Assembly (NCBI GenBank): GCA_016763475.1
Contig: JAESTV010000295.1
Coordinates: 1 to 48,984, forward strand
Length of the DNA stretch: 48,984 bases
Source: Roseicyclus sp.
GTDB lineage: Bacteria; Pseudomonadota; Alphaproteobacteria; Rhodobacterales; Rhodobacteraceae
Reading direction: 5' to 3'
In this document: positions 39,308-47,654 of the stretch, piece after piece
How the letters are laid out: each line of letters begins with the position of its first letter
Position numbering within the stretch: the stretch's first letter is position 1
The notes under the pieces: model-generated
Told to the model about the DNA's origin: nothing
Database searches by the model: none
Seen by the model: the letters and a program-made list of their open reading frames with translations, nothing else
Program-made: the position numbers and the translations under genes

Positions 39308-41208
39308 GCCTCACCCGCACCCTTGGCACCTGTTATTACCCCGAACATTGGCCGGAGGATATCTGGGCCGAAGATGCTGCCCGTATGGCTGATCTTGGCC
39401 TGATATGGGTGCGCATCGGCGAGTTTGCCTGGTCGCGGCTTGAGCCGACCCCCGGCGACCTGCACTTTGATTGGCTGGACCGTGCAATTGACACGCTGAG
39501 CAACGCGGGCCTGAAGGTTGTGCTTGGCACGCCAACAGCAACACCACCACGCTGGATGCTTGATAGACACCCCGATATGCTTGCCGTGGACCCGGAAGGC
39601 CACCCGCGCCGCTTCGGTTCCCGGCGGCATTATTGTTTCTCCCGTGACGCCTACCGAGATGAAGCGGTTCGCATTACCCGATTGCTGGCCCAGCGGTTTG
39701 GCCGCAAAGTTCACGCGTGGCAGACTGACAACGAATACGGCTGTCACGATACGATCTACAGCTACTCAGACGCTGCGCGTCGCGGGTTCCGCGATTGGTT
39801 GGCGCAAAAGTATCAGTCGACCGGCGCGCTGAACCATGCGTGGGGCAACATCTTCTGGTCGATGGACTACGACAGCTTCGATCAGGTTGATCTGCCGAAC
39901 CTGACGGTGACCGAGCCTAACCCAGCCCATGCGCTTGAATTCCGACGGTTCTCCTCTGACCAGGTGGCGCGGTTTAACGGGGCGCAGGTTGCCGCAATCC
40001 GCGCCCATTCCGATGCACCGATCAGCCACAATTACATGGGTCGGATCGTGGAATTCGACCATTTCACCACCGGTCGCCAGATGGAGATTGCAACGTGGGA
40101 CAGTTACCCGCTTGGCGTCCTGGAAGACCGTCTGGAAGACAGTGCCGAACACAAACGCCGCTATGCGCGCCAGGGTGATCCGGATTTTCAGGCGTTTCAT
40201 CATGATCTGTACCGTGCCGTAGGTGAAAACGGCCGCTGGTGGGTGATGGAACAACAGCCGGGACCAGTAAACTGGGCCCCCCACAACCCGGCACCACTTC
40301 CCGGAATGGTGCGCTTCTGGACCTGGGAAGCATTTGCCCACGGCGCCGAGTGCGTCGCCTATTTTCGCTGGCGCCAGGTCCCATTTGCACAGGAACAATA
40401 CCACGCTGGCCTTCTGCGCCCCGATAGTGTGGAGGCGGAAGGGTTTGCCGAGGCCGCTCAAGTCGCATGTGAGCTCAAAGACATGCCCAGGGTTGAGCGA
40501 TCCCAAGCCCCCGTTGCGCTTGTCTTCGACTACGACAGCGCATGGTCGTGGGCGGTTCAACCCCAAGGCGAGGGCTGTGACTACTTCCGGCTGGTGTTCG
40601 AACTTTACCGCGGCCTGCGCAAACTTGGCCTTTCCATCGATATAATCCCCCCGGATACGGCATCCGTTGACGGCTACAGCCTGGTGCTGGTCCCCGGCGT
40701 CACAACCCTATCCAAGCCGCTGAAAGCGGCCATTGCCGCCACCAACGCACAGGTTGTCCTTGGCCCGCGCACCAACGCCAAAACGCACAGTTTCAGCATC
40801 CCGGTGCCATTGCCGCCTGCGATCCCCGGCCTTGATGTCACAGTGTCTCGGGTGGAGACCCTGCGCCACGACATGCCCCTTGCAGCCGAAAACGGTGGCA
40901 ACGTGAAGCTGTGGTTTGAACAGATCAAGACGTCCGATGAAATCATCGAAACAACAGAAAACGGCGCGCCGATCCTGGTTAAATCCGGGCACTTGTCTTA
41001 CCTTGCGGGCTGGCCCGACGAGGTGCTTCTGGAACGGATCCTGATCCGCGCCGCGAGCATTGTTGGCCTCAACCCGCAGCCGTTGCCCCGGGACATTCGG
41101 GTTCGAAACACTGGCAAAACCCGGTTCACTTTTAACCACGGGCCTATGCCTGTAGAATTTGGTGGGCAGATCATCCCAGCCGCAGGCCTTCTCTGGACCC
41201 GGACCTGA
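39304..41208 (+). CDS. Beta-galactosidase, GH42
   Basis: GTCYYPEHWPEDIWAEDAARMADLGLIWVRIGEFAWSRLEP; acid/base TDNEYGCH; nucleophile region VMEQQPGPVNW. Confidence 0.93.
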   Translation: MSLTRTLGTCYYPEHWPEDIWAEDAARMADLGLIWVRIGEFAWSRLEPTPGDLHFDWLDRAIDTLSNAGLKVVLGTPTATPPRWMLDRHPDMLAVDPEGHPRRFGSRRHYCFSRDAYRDEAVRITRLLAQRFGRKVHAWQTDNEYGCHDTIYSYSDAARRGFRDWLAQKYQSTGALNHAWGNIFWSMDYDSFDQVDLPNLTVTEPNPAHALEFRRFSSDQVARFNGAQVAAIRAHSDAPISHNYMGRIVEFDHFTTGRQMEIATWDSYPLGVLEDRLEDSAEHKRRYARQGDPDFQAFHHDLYRAVGENGRWWVMEQQPGPVNWAPHNPAPLPGMVRFWTWEAFAHGAECVAYFRWRQVPFAQEQYHAGLLRPDSVEAEGFAEAAQVACELKDMPRVERSQAPVALVFDYDSAWSWAVQPQGEGCDYFRLVFELYRGLRKLGLSIDIIPPDTASVDGYSLVLVPGVTTLSKPLKAAIAATNAQVVLGPRTNAKTHSFSIPVPLPPAIPGLDVTVSRVETLRHDMPLAAENGGNVKLWFEQIKTSDEIIETTENGAPILVKSGHLSYLAGWPDEVLLERILIRAASIVGLNPQPLPRDIRVRNTGKTRFTFNHGPMPVEFGGQIIPAAGLLWTRT

Positions 41209-41242
41209 CCTTTTCATCTTGGCAGAAAAACTCTCAGGGGGT

Positions 41243-41287
41243 CTGGGGGATGAAATCCCCCAGTTGGTCGGCGCGTTTAACGCGCCG
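41243..41287. terminator. Two adjacent hairpins between convergent GH42 and ALDH genes
   Basis: CTGGGGGAT-GAA-ATCCCCCAG (41243-41263) and CGGCGCGT-TTA-ACGCGCCG (41269-41287), both perfect stems. Confidence 0.6.
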
Positions 41288-41294
41288 AAACCGC

Positions 41295-42743
41295 TCAGAT
41301 CCCGTCGATGCACACGTATTTTGTCTCCAGGTAGTCCTCTAGGCCCTGCGACCCGCCCTCCTTGCCCAACCCGCTTTCCTTCACGCCCCCAAAGGGTGCC
41401 TCAACAGTGGTGATCAGGCCCGAGTTGATCCCGATCATCCCGAACCTCAACCCCTCATTCAGGCGAAATGCGCGGCCTAGGTCGGAGGTGTAGGCATAAC
41501 TGGCAAGCCCGAAGACAGTGTCATTGGCCATCGAAATGACCTCCTCCTCGGTGTCGAACTTGAAGACCGGGGCCAGTGGTCCAAAGATTTCTTCCTTTGC
41601 CAATGCCATGTTTTGCGTGGCACCTGTCACCACCGTTGGCTCAAAAAACGTGCCTCCAAGCGAATGACGCGACCCGCCGCACACAACGGACGCGCCCTTG
41701 CCCTTCGCGTCGTCCAGCAGTTCCTCGACCGTGCCGACCGCGTCGATGTCGATCAAAGGCCCCTGGGTCACGCCAGCCTCACGCCCGTCGCCGACCCTCA
41801 AGGCTTGCGTTGCGGCCACCAGCTTCTCAACAAACGCGTCATGTATACCGGCCTGAACGTAGATCCGGTTGGCACACACGCAGGTCTGCCCCGAATTGCG
41901 GAACTTGGCGATCATGGCGCCTTCAACAGCGCGATCCAGATCGGCATCGTCAAAGACGATGAACGGCGCGTTGCCGCCCAATTCCATCGAGACTTTCTTG
42001 ACCGTATCCGCAGATTTCCGGATCAGCTCTTTGCCGACTTCGGTGGAGCCTGTGAAGGTGATCTTGCGCACCTCCGGGGCCGCCATCATTGCGCCTGCGA
42101 TCTTCCGGGCTGATCCGGTCACGACATTCACAACACCCGCCGGATAACCGACGTCCTCTGCCAAGGCCGCCCATGCGAGGCCCGAATAAGGTGTCGCTGT
42201 CGCCGGTTTGGCCACCACGGGGCAACCCGCCGCCAGCGCCGGTGCGATCTTGCGGGCCAACATCGACGATGGGAAGTTCCAGGGTGTGATCATCCCCACA
42301 ACGCCAACAGGATGTTTGGTCACAAGGATCCGGCGCCCATTCACACCCGCAGGCACAATCTCACCTTTTGCACGGCGGGCTTCCTCGGCAAACCAGCGCA
42401 CATATTGCGCGCCGATGGCGATCTCACCCATTGCTTCCGCCAACGGTTTACCCATCTCAATGGTCAGCATCTCAGCCAGGGCGTCCTGGTTGTCCATCAG
42501 CGCGTCGTGTAACTTCCACAAAAGGCCCACACGCTCCATCAACGGCATCGCGGAAAAGCCCGCAAAGGCCGCCTGTGCCGCATCAATTGCGCGTATTGTC
42601 TCGGCGTCGCCGCAATTCGGGATTGTTCCGATAACTTCCCCGGTTGCGGGGTTGGTTACTTCGATGCTTTCGCCGCTATCGGCGCCGATCCACGCGCCGC
42701 CAACACATGCCGCCTCTTTCTTCCATATCTGCCAATCAGCCAT
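41295..42743 (-). CDS. NAD(P)-dependent aldehyde dehydrogenase, succinate-semialdehyde dehydrogenase-like
   Basis: TPWNFPSSMLARKIAPALAAGC, MELGGNAPFIVFDDADLD, NSGQTCVCANR. Confidence 0.88.
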   Translation of the reverse strand: MADWQIWKKEAACVGGAWIGADSGESIEVTNPATGEVIGTIPNCGDAETIRAIDAAQAAFAGFSAMPLMERVGLLWKLHDALMDNQDALAEMLTIEMGKPLAEAMGEIAIGAQYVRWFAEEARRAKGEIVPAGVNGRRILVTKHPVGVVGMITPWNFPSSMLARKIAPALAAGCPVVAKPATATPYSGLAWAALAEDVGYPAGVVNVVTGSARKIAGAMMAAPEVRKITFTGSTEVGKELIRKSADTVKKVSMELGGNAPFIVFDDADLDRAVEGAMIAKFRNSGQTCVCANRIYVQAGIHDAFVEKLVAATQALRVGDGREAGVTQGPLIDIDAVGTVEELLDDAKGKGASVVCGGSRHSLGGTFFEPTVVTGATQNMALAKEEIFGPLAPVFKFDTEEEVISMANDTVFGLASYAYTSDLGRAFRLNEGLRFGMIGINSGLITTVEAPFGGVKESGLGKEGGSQGLEDYLETKYVCIDGI

Positions 42744-43771
42744 CAAAGATCTCCCCTACTTTGCATTCCCATGATCCGGGCCACATCAAGCATCCGGCAG
42801 GAAAATCCCCATTCATTGTCGTACCAGCCAAAGATGCGCAGCATGCCACCTTTTGACCGTTTGATTTCTGGCCCCGCCACAATCAGGGATTCAGGGCGCG
42901 CGCGCAAATCGGAACTGACCAGTGGCTTGTCGGTGAACCCGATGATTGGCCCGGCTTGCGCCTTCAAAAACGCGACCACAGCGTCAGCCTCTGGCTTCTC
43001 ACGGGTCATTACAGCCAGATCCACGCAGGAAACGCTGGCGGAGGGCACCCGAACCGCAGACCCCGTCACGCGGCCTGCAAGATGTGGCAAAACCACGTCC
43101 ACCAACGCCTCGGCTGACGTGGTGGTGGGCACCATGCTGAGGGCCGCCGCGCGGGATCGCGCCGGATCACGCATCGGCATATCCACCGTGGGCTGACTGC
43201 CGGTGTAACAATGCACTGTGGTCATCAGGGCGCTGTCCAGGCCCCATGTTTCATCAATCAATCGCACCAGCGGAGCGATTGCGTTGGTGGTGCACGACGC
43301 ATTTGACACAATCCGATGATCCGGTCGTAAAACCGCGTCATTTGCCCCCAGCACCAGCGTCACGTCCGGCTTTGGCGCGGGGCCGGAAATCAACACACGA
43401 TCCGCCCCGGCAGCCAACGCAGCGCCAGCCACATCACGACCGCCACGGCCGGTGCATTCCATCAGGATGTCGACGTCGGCCAAAGGCAACGCGCTGGTGT
43501 CCCGCTCCATCGTCAGGCGGATTTTGCGACCGTCGATCACCAGATGGACCGCCCCCTCGGAGGTATCCACTGAAACGTCGCCGGGGTAGGGGCCAAAGAT
43601 GCTGTCGTATTCAAAGAGGTAGGCGCAGGTTTCTGCCGGGGCGATATCGTTGATCGCCACAATCTCGATTTCGGGCCAATAGGGCCCAAGCCGCCCGCCG
43701 CCAAGCGCCCATGCCCGCAGAACGGAGCGTCCGATACGCCCGAAGCCGTTGATCGCCACACGAATAGTCAT
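42743..43771 (-). CDS. Glyceraldehyde-3-phosphate dehydrogenase family protein
   Basis: RVAINGFGRIGRSVLRAW, SNASCTTNAIAPL, MTTVHCYTGSQ, ending DNEWGFSCRMLD. Confidence 0.88.
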   Translation of the reverse strand: MTIRVAINGFGRIGRSVLRAWALGGGRLGPYWPEIEIVAINDIAPAETCAYLFEYDSIFGPYPGDVSVDTSEGAVHLVIDGRKIRLTMERDTSALPLADVDILMECTGRGGRDVAGAALAAGADRVLISGPAPKPDVTLVLGANDAVLRPDHRIVSNASCTTNAIAPLVRLIDETWGLDSALMTTVHCYTGSQPTVDMPMRDPARSRAAALSMVPTTTSAEALVDVVLPHLAGRVTGSAVRVPSASVSCVDLAVMTREKPEADAVVAFLKAQAGPIIGFTDKPLVSSDLRARPESLIVAGPEIKRSKGGMLRIFGWYDNEWGFSCRMLDVARIMGMQSRGDL

Positions 43772-43853
43772 GAGGTGCCCCTTTCCGCCCGAGTGATGCA
43801 CGGCCCCTCACAGCCACGCAAGGGACCTGAGCCGATGGCCTCATGGGAATTCG

Positions 43854-43868
43854 TGATTGGTCCAATCA
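43854..43868. promoter_or_regulatory. Palindrome TGATTGGTCCAATCA, candidate operator upstream of the GAPDH-ALDH pair
   Basis: Perfect 7-bp arms around one base, about 80 bp before the GAPDH start. Confidence 0.45.
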
Positions 43869-43923
43869 GGGAATTTCATCAGGGTTGTGGTGAAAGACCG
43901 GAATGTATCGGTGCGAGGCTCAC

Positions 43924-45333
43924 CTAACGCCCGACTTTTCCGGCCCCTTCGGGTTTCGGCAAACCCGCCTGCGCCGCCGCCACTTGTGCCAAAGCCTCTG
44001 CCACCACCACGTTTGGTGGGCAGGTTTTCCGGGTGCCCAGATCCACATGTAGCAACAGGCTTTCCACCGTCGCCACCAACGTTCCATCCCCTCGCGTCAG
44101 CGCATGGAACAGATGCAGCTTCTTGCCCTCTGCGCCCAGCAACCGGGTCTTCGCCTGTAACCTGTCACCGGCATGGACCTCATCCAGATACCGCAGGTGG
44201 TTTTCGACGGTGAAATAACTGAGACCGCGTGCGATGTAATCCGCATCCGCGCCGACCATTTCCATGAACCGGTCCGTGGCGTTGGAACCCGCTTCCAGAT
44301 AATGCGCCTCATTCATATGACCGTTATAGTCGGTCCAGATCTGCGGCACCTGCCGGTCCAGGGTCACTGGCACGGGAGCGGCATCCTCCTGAGGCAACGA
44401 GGTCTCATGGCGGGTGATAACGCCACCCGCGCCGCTACCCGAATGTTTCAACGCCCGCATCATGGCAACAAGATTGTCGTCGCGCAGCCGTTCCAGTTCG
44501 CGGATCGACAGATGCCCTGATTGCGCGTCCGATTGCCCGGCGATCAGGTCAACCAGCTCGTCGTTGAAGTCCGGCACATCCATCAGCCTGGTCCAGGGAG
44601 ACGTCAGGCACGGCCCGAACTGCGCCAAGAAATGTTTCATGCCCGCCTCACCACCGGCGATGCGAAAGGTCTCAAACAGGCCCATCTGCGCCCAGCGCAG
44701 GCCAAAACCCATGCGGATCGCCTCGTCGATTTCTTCGGTAGTGGCAATGCCATCTTTGACCAGCCACAACGCCTCGCGCCAGACAGCCTCAAGAAACCGA
44801 TCCGCGATATGGGCGTCAATTTCCTTGCGGACATGGAGGGGATACATGCCGATACCGCGCAGAATACCCGCCGCGCGCGCGCAGTGTTCAGCGTCACCCA
44901 CCAGCTCAATCAGTGGCAGCAGGTAAACCGGGTTAAACGGGTGCGCGACAATCACACGGGCGCCTTTCTGCGACAGTTCCGATGGTTTGAAGCCTGAGGT
45001 GGACGACCCGATGACGGCGTGTGCGGGGGCCAGTTCGCTAAGCCGCCCGTGGACCTTGTGCTTCAACTCCAGCCGTTCAGGTACACTTTCTTGCACCCAA
45101 TCGGCATCGCCAACCGTGTCCCCCAGATCATTTGAGAGCCGCAAGGTGCCCTCATCCGGCAGCGCCCTGTCGTAGAGCCCCGGCAACGCCCGCCGGGCGT
45201 TATCCAGAACCTCGCCAATCTTGCGCTCAGCCTCCGGGTCGGGATCATAAATCGCCACGTCCCAGCCGTTTAACAGGAACCGGGCGGCCCAACCGCCGCC
45301 GATCACACCGCCGCCAATAATTGCTGCCTTCAT
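43924..45333 (-). CDS. L-carnitine 3-dehydrogenase fused to a C-terminal hotdog thioesterase domain
   Basis: IIGGGVIGGGWAARFLLNGWDVAIYDPDPEA, GSSTSGFKPSEL, AHPFNPVYLLPLIELVG; C-terminal DYNGHMNEAHYLEAGSNATDRFMEMVG hotdog-like. Confidence 0.88.
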   Translation of the reverse strand: MKAAIIGGGVIGGGWAARFLLNGWDVAIYDPDPEAERKIGEVLDNARRALPGLYDRALPDEGTLRLSNDLGDTVGDADWVQESVPERLELKHKVHGRLSELAPAHAVIGSSTSGFKPSELSQKGARVIVAHPFNPVYLLPLIELVGDAEHCARAAGILRGIGMYPLHVRKEIDAHIADRFLEAVWREALWLVKDGIATTEEIDEAIRMGFGLRWAQMGLFETFRIAGGEAGMKHFLAQFGPCLTSPWTRLMDVPDFNDELVDLIAGQSDAQSGHLSIRELERLRDDNLVAMMRALKHSGSGAGGVITRHETSLPQEDAAPVPVTLDRQVPQIWTDYNGHMNEAHYLEAGSNATDRFMEMVGADADYIARGLSYFTVENHLRYLDEVHAGDRLQAKTRLLGAEGKKLHLFHALTRGDGTLVATVESLLLHVDLGTRKTCPPNVVVAEALAQVAAAQAGLPKPEGAGKVGR

Positions 45334-45860
45334 GGCGTTACGCTCCGTTCCAACTGGCTCAGGTCGTAGCCGTTAAAATCCAGGACTTCGCGGGCTGCGG
45401 TCAAGCGATCTTCGGGGATCTCCGGGTCACGATTCAGGATCCAACCCACTTGCCCGTTGGGGGAGCCGACCACAGCAGTGCGATACCCCTCATCCACCCA
45501 CAGCACCCAATACGGTTCGGTGGAACGAACGCCGTCGAGCTGCACGGATAGCCGCCCAAGGCCCTGATCCGTGGCAGTGCCTGCGATTTCGCCCAGGGGT
45601 GTGCCGGCTTCATCAAGGCAAATGTTGCGCACCAGGATTTCACTCTCGCCAGCAGAGAATTCCGCAATCGCCCCGGCGCAATTCGCCTGAAACGAGTTAG
45701 GATAGCGCGCGATCTCATACCAACGGCCCAGATAACGCGAGGCGTCGAAATTCGCGCTTGATGCAATGGTGACGTTCTGGTCGCGGTAGCTGGGCAACTC
45801 CACCCCACAGGACGCCAACGAAACCGCAAACGCCAACAGCGCAAACGCGAAATGCCTCAT
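45330..45860 (-). CDS. Lipocalin family lipoprotein (Blc-like)
   Basis: Lipobox SLASC; YLGRWYEIARYPNSFQ (GxW); YWVLWVDEGYRTAVVGSPN. Confidence 0.88.
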   Translation of the reverse strand: MRHFAFALLAFAVSLASCGVELPSYRDQNVTIASSANFDASRYLGRWYEIARYPNSFQANCAGAIAEFSAGESEILVRNICLDEAGTPLGEIAGTATDQGLGRLSVQLDGVRSTEPYWVLWVDEGYRTAVVGSPNGQVGWILNRDPEIPEDRLTAAREVLDFNGYDLSQLERSVTP

Positions 45861-46765
45861 ACTGCCGCCTGCTTGGTCAGGCCAAGATTCTCACGCACCT
45901 CAGCCGCACCGATTATCCGCGCACCCATGCCCTCAATCACACCTACGGCGCGCTCCACCAACTGCGCATTGGTCGCCAGCACACCCTTTTCCAGCCAGAG
46001 GTTGTCCTCCAACCCGACACGCACATTCCCGCCCGCCAAAACGGAGGCTGCGACATATGCCATCTGATTGCGCCCCAGCGCAAAGGCGCTGAACGTCCAG
46101 TTGTCCGGCACGTTATTCACCATCGCCATAAGTGTGTTCAGATCATCCGGCGCGCCCCAGGGCACACCCATGCACAGTTGCACCAAGGCGGGTGCGTCCA
46201 GCACACCTTCCTTCACCAACTCTTTGGCGAACCACAGATGCCCGGTGTCAAATGCCTCAATCTCGGGTTTCACACCCAGATCGGTCATCATCCGCCCCAT
46301 GGCGCGCAACATGCCGGGGGTGTTGGTCATCACGTAGTCAGCTTCGGCGAAGTTCATTGTTCCGCAGTCAAGTGTGCAGATCTCCGGCAGGCATTCCGCG
46401 ATATGCGCCACGCGCTCCGCCGCGCCGACCATGTCGGTGCCCTCGCGCACCGGCAAAGGAGCGTCGGTGGAGCCAAAGACCATGTCGCCGCCCATCCCGG
46501 CGGTCAGGTTCAGCACCACGTCAATATCCGCGTCGCGGATGCGATCCGTCACCTCGCGGTAATAGGTCAGGTCCCGTGACGGCACGCCGGTTTCGGGGTC
46601 CCGCACATGGCAATGCACCACCGCCGCGCCCGCCCTCGCCGCATCAATTGCGCTGTCGGCGATTTGCTTAGGTGAACGTGGCACATGGGGAGAGCGATCC
46701 TGGGTCGAACCCGACCCGGTCACAGCACAGGTGATGAAAACATCTTTGTTCATGGTCAACGGCAT
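45857..46765 (-). CDS. BKACE family (3-keto-5-aminohexanoate cleavage enzyme-like), candidate 3-dehydrocarnitine cleavage enzyme
   Basis: VFITCAVTGSG, AAVVHCHVRDPETG, LNLTAGMGGDM; next to carnitine dehydrogenase. Confidence 0.88.
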   Translation of the reverse strand: MPLTMNKDVFITCAVTGSGSTQDRSPHVPRSPKQIADSAIDAARAGAAVVHCHVRDPETGVPSRDLTYYREVTDRIRDADIDVVLNLTAGMGGDMVFGSTDAPLPVREGTDMVGAAERVAHIAECLPEICTLDCGTMNFAEADYVMTNTPGMLRAMGRMMTDLGVKPEIEAFDTGHLWFAKELVKEGVLDAPALVQLCMGVPWGAPDDLNTLMAMVNNVPDNWTFSAFALGRNQMAYVAASVLAGGNVRVGLEDNLWLEKGVLATNAQLVERAVGVIEGMGARIIGAAEVRENLGLTKQAAV

Positions 46766-46853
46766 CGTTGGTATCCTGTCTTAGGTGGCTGGTGGACCGA
46801 CGCTGGTGCATGGGCACCTCACCCCGCCCACCATCCCATTGGGTTTGCGCCCG

Positions 46854-47654
46854 TTATTTTCCCGTCCAAACCGGATCACGTTTCTCGGCAAACGCGCGGG
46901 CGCCCTCAAGCTGATCGTCGGATCGATAGAGCCGTTCAACCGTCTCAAACTGGCTTTTGGTGATTTTGTTCAGCGTGTCCTGGAAGCTCATACCTTCCGC
47001 TTCGCGCACAACCTCTTTGATCGCCGCGTAGACCAGCGGTGGGCCGGAGGCCAACAGGTCTGCCATCTCACGCGCCTGCGCCATCAACTCCGCGCCGGGA
47101 ACAATCCGGTTGATCATCCCCCAACGGGCGGCCTCTTCTGCGTCGATCCAGCGCCCGGTGAACAGCATCTCCATCGCGATGTGGTAGGGGATACGTTTGG
47201 GCAACTTGATCGAGGCCGCATCTGCGACAGTGCCTGAGCGGATTTCCGGCAGCGCAAAGCTTGCATGATCCGCTGCCAAAATGATGTCTGCTGACAGGGC
47301 CAGCTCCAGCCCGCCGCCGCAGCAAATTCCGTTAACCGCCGCGATCACCGGTTTGTTCAACCCGCGCAACTCCTGCAAACCGCCAAAACCACCAACGCCG
47401 TAGTCACCATCCACCGCGTCGCCATCAGCTGCGGCCTTCAGGTCCCACCCGGGGCAGAAGAACTTTTCCCCTGCGCCGGTCACAATGGCCACGCGCAGAT
47501 CCGGATCATCGCGGAACTCCGTGAATACCGCGCCCATAATCCGGCTGGTTTCAAGGTCAATGGCATTGGCTTTTGGGCGGTCCAGAGTCACCTCAAGGAC
47601 ATAACCGCGACGGGTGGTCCTGATTGGCCCGTGTTGTTCTGGCGTGTCAGTCAT
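46854..47654 (-). CDS. Enoyl-CoA hydratase/isomerase family, carnitinyl-CoA dehydratase-like (CaiD)
   Basis: VTLDRPKANAID, AAVNGICCGGGLELALSADIILAADHASFALPE. Confidence 0.85.
   Translation of the reverse strand: MTDTPEQHGPIRTTRRGYVLEVTLDRPKANAIDLETSRIMGAVFTEFRDDPDLRVAIVTGAGEKFFCPGWDLKAAADGDAVDGDYGVGGFGGLQELRGLNKPVIAAVNGICCGGGLELALSADIILAADHASFALPEIRSGTVADAASIKLPKRIPYHIAMEMLFTGRWIDAEEAARWGMINRIVPGAELMAQAREMADLLASGPPLVYAAIKEVVREAEGMSFQDTLNKITKSQFETVERLYRSDDQLEGARAFAEKRDPVWTGK

Noticed and set aside
39766-40566. 266-aa minus-strand ORF within the GH42 gene
   Set aside because: Fully inside a gene with intact catalytic motifs; treated as shadow ORF.
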